From an uncultured Methanomicrobiales archaeon (GTDB lineage: Archaea > Thermoplasmatota > Thermoplasmata > Methanomassiliicoccales > Methanomethylophilaceae), in NCBI GenBank assembly GCA_946528255.1, contig CAMMYR010000026.1:1-7528 (forward strand): 7,528 nt of DNA. The letters are read 5' to 3'. Each line of letters opens with the position of its first letter. The stretch's first letter is position 1. Positions 6,136 to 7,528 of this stretch are shown piece by piece. The notes under the pieces are model-generated. The model did no database searches, was not told where the DNA came from, and saw only the letters and a program-made list of their open reading frames with translations. The position numbers and the translations under genes were made by a program.

Positions 6136-6467
6136 CTGTCCACCCACGCTTCCAGTTCGACCTTAGCCTTCTCTCCCCTGTATATCCCGAGTATGATGCC
6201 CATGCTGGTCATCTTCTCGGTCGGGAACGGGCCCAGCACGATGTCCGTCTGGTTCTCCTTGTGCCCCGCCGCGGACCTGTCGTCCTTGGCGACGACGATG
6301 TCCACCGGGTTGTCGGACTTCAGCCTGACGTAGAGGGACCTGTGGGGCTTGACATCCAACGGGATCGTCACCACGTTGCGGTAGCATCCGTCCACCGTGG
6401 GATCGAAATCGCCCACGGAAACGGTCTCCGGCCCGTACACCACAGTCTTCTTGGAGAACAGCGACAT
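6132..6467 (-). CDS. Small beta-rich protein, possibly GOLD/PPC-like beta sandwich
   Basis: This 111-residue protein has no signal peptide or membrane helix and is not recognised with confidence. It alternates short strands and turns: KKTVVYGPETVSV near the start, CYRNVVTIPLDV, SLYVRLKSDNPVDIVVAKDD, TDIVLGPFPTEK and MGIILGIYRGEKAKVELEAWV. The order of strands, with a PVDIVV-type segment followed by a final 'G-Y ... KAKVELEAWV' strand, recalls GOLD or bacterial PPC beta sandwiches (inference, low confidence). Its stop overlaps the start of the membrane-protein gene (ATGA), so the two are probably made together and may interact. The ATG at 6467 is 26 nt from a TATA-like box and is preferred; the ATG at 6479 (adding MARA) is the alternative. 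Neither has an SD site. Confidence 0.78.
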   Translation of the reverse strand: MSLFSKKTVVYGPETVSVGDFDPTVDGCYRNVVTIPLDVKPHRSLYVRLKSDNPVDIVVAKDDRSAAGHKENQTDIVLGPFPTEKMTSMGIILGIYRGEKAKVELEAWVDR

Positions 6468-6488
6468 CGCTCGGGCCATAGCAATCTG

Positions 6489-6496
6489 AGTATTTG
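6489..6496 (-). promoter_or_regulatory. Weak TATA-like box of the small-protein/membrane-protein operon
   Basis: CAAATACT on the minus strand is centred about 26 nt before the ATG at 6467, a geometry that would give a leaderless transcript. The match to the archaeal consensus is weak. It would be too close (about 14 nt) to the alternative ATG at 6479. Confidence 0.35.
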
Positions 6497-6577
6497 GGTT
6501 ATGGGGTGGGGTGCTTGCCCTATGGCCATCCGTATCCCGATCCCGGTCATCGCTTTTAGCGCGAATGGATGCACCAG

Positions 6578-6582
6578 AAAAA
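6578..6582 (-). terminator. T-tract after cbf5, possible archaeal terminator
   Basis: The minus strand carries TTTTT (within CATCTTTTTCTGG) 11 nt after the cbf5 stop at 6594. Archaeal termination often occurs at T-runs without a strong hairpin. One run of five is weak evidence, but it is the only such tract in the 6480-6593 gap and precedes the next promoter. Confidence 0.35.
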
Positions 6583-6593
6583 GATGATCCGGA

Positions 6594-7528
6594 TTATTCC
6601 GGGAGCTCGGGCCCGTCGTAACCTTCCAGATCGGTGGAATAGCGCCACATCTTGGGATAATGGCCCGGGTCCATGAAGACCCTCGAGGTGTCCACGGCCT
6701 TCCCCTTATCGGAATCCATGACCTTCTGGGTGGACATGGCCATCCTTCCCAGCGCTATGAGCTCCCCGCGCGCGGTGATCATAGCCACCAGGGCGTTCTT
6801 CCTGATGTCCTCATCCAGCATGTGCACTCCGGCTACCTGCAGATCGGCGCCGTGGCATATCGCGTCCACGGCAGTGGCCTTCACGACCACCTTCGGCAGC
6901 GGCTGTATGAGCGCCTCCATCGGGAGGATCATGTCCCTGAGCATGCGCTCCTTCCCGTTCTGCTGCCAGAATACGTAGGCATCGCGGATCTGCTGCAGAT
7001 TGGCGGCACGGTCCTCGGTCATCCTGCCGGACCTGGTGCGCCTGAGCTCCTTCATGTTCGCTCCGCATCCAAGCATATCCCCGATGTCGGTGCACATGGT
7101 GCGGACGTATGTGCCAGCATCGCAGGAGACCCTGAACAGCACATCCCTTCCGCGGATATCCAACACCTCCAATTCGGCGATGTGGCGGATCCTGATCTGC
7201 CTCTTGACCGCGGACCTCACCGGTGGCAGCTGGTATATGCGGCCCTTGAACCTGCCCATAACCTCGCGGATCCTGGCCTCCGGCCTGTCGGCGTGGAGAT
7301 GCATCAGGCACACGTATTCCTTATCGGAGGAGAGGACGACGTCCGTGAGCCTGACGGCCTTGCCGATGGTTATCGGGAGCACCCCGCTGACATATGGATC
7401 GAGTGTACCGCCGTGCCCGATGCGGTCGACGCGGAGCGCATCCCTCACCCAGGCCGTGGCCTGGTGCGAAGTGGGCCCGGAGGGCTTGTCGAGAATGATG
7501 ACGCCGCCTTGCAGGAGCTCTCCCAGGG
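6594..7528 (-). CDS. cbf5: Cbf5, archaeal tRNA/rRNA pseudouridine synthase of H/ACA RNPs (partial, 5' end beyond right edge)
   Basis: Cbf5 (dyskerin homologue, TruB family) is the catalytic subunit of H/ACA guide-RNA particles with Nop10, Gar1 and L7Ae; it makes pseudouridines in rRNA and, without guide RNA, in tRNA. The frame stays open to the right edge; 310 residues are visible of the usual ~330-340, so about 20 N-terminal residues are missing. In visible numbering: GGVIILDKPSGPTSHQATAW (7-26), the catalytic motif RIGHGGTLDPYVSGVLP (35-51) with the presumed nucleophile Asp43, the thumb-loop motif QLPPVRSAVKR, and DAGTYVRTMCTDIG. A C-terminal PUA domain starts near PLPKVVVKATAVDAICHGAD and ends before the terminal GYDGPELPE. 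The ATG-like start inside the gene (GTG at 7448) is internal, because conserved Cbf5 sequence precedes it. The gap to the next gene is 114-126 nt. Confidence 0.95.
   Translation of the reverse strand, partial: LGELLQGGVIILDKPSGPTSHQATAWVRDALRVDRIGHGGTLDPYVSGVLPITIGKAVRLTDVVLSSDKEYVCLMHLHADRPEARIREVMGRFKGRIYQLPPVRSAVKRQIRIRHIAELEVLDIRGRDVLFRVSCDAGTYVRTMCTDIGDMLGCGANMKELRRTRSGRMTEDRAANLQQIRDAYVFWQQNGKERMLRDMILPMEALIQPLPKVVVKATAVDAICHGADLQVAGVHMLDEDIRKNALVAMITARGELIALGRMAMSTQKVMDSDKGKAVDTSRVFMDPGHYPKMWRYSTDLEGYDGPELPE

Noticed and set aside
5389..6333. A 314-codon plus-strand open frame rich in His, Glu and Gln
   Set aside because: It is antisense to the membrane protein and the small protein; its composition mirrors the complement of hydrophobic codons.
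6540..6565. CGCT-AAA-AGCG hairpin in the gap after cbf5 as an intrinsic terminator
   Set aside because: On the minus strand the 4-bp stem is followed by mixed sequence with no T-run; the nearby T5 tract at 6578-6582 is upstream of it and the better candidate.

Overview
The window looks like a chromosomal segment of a methanogenic archaeon, most likely of the Methanomassiliicoccales (Thermoplasmatota). The evidence is an archaeal-type TrpRS, a PheRS alpha chain with the archaeal/eukaryotic N-terminal extension, a Cbf5 pseudouridine synthase with a PUA domain, archaeal TATA boxes, AGGAGGTGATCC-type Shine-Dalgarno sites, GC-rich wobble positions, and a large anchored surface protein with InlB/Listeria-Bacteroides repeats of the kind seen in gut methanogens. 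The order-level assignment is inference; the archaeal assignment is strong.

Layout, left to right. Positions 1-2136 (minus strand) hold trpS followed after 4 nt by pheS, which runs off the left edge; this is an aminoacyl-tRNA synthetase operon with a clear promoter at 2171-2178. Positions 2170-4413 (minus) encode a ~750-residue secreted, membrane-anchored surface protein: signal peptide, an N-terminal domain recalling C-type-lectin-like phage adhesins, three InlB-type repeats, an acidic stalk and a C-terminal membrane anchor. The trpS TATA box sits on the last codons and stop of this gene. Positions 4414-4600 are a divergent intergenic region with two TATA-like boxes and an imperfect inverted repeat. 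Positions 4601-5212 (plus) are the only plus-strand gene, an unrecognised protein; its 3' end overlaps by about 180 bp the 3' end of a convergent minus-strand membrane-protein gene (5032-6135). That gene is translationally coupled (ATGA overlap) to a small beta-rich protein gene upstream (6132-6467). Positions 6594-7528 (minus) are cbf5, cut by the right edge.

Functionally the window mixes translation and RNA-modification housekeeping (trpS, pheS, cbf5) with cell-envelope or lineage-specific genes. No tRNA, rRNA, CRISPR array, transposase, integrase or reverse transcriptase was seen, and no stretch above 300 bases lacks a gene. I do not see a clear new multi-gene system. The most interesting items are the surface protein's lectin-like plus InlB architecture, the cysteine motif in TrpRS that closely matches the Fe-S motif known from Thermotoga TrpRS, the two-gene unit of a small beta-rich protein with an eight-helix membrane protein, and the unusual convergent overlap.
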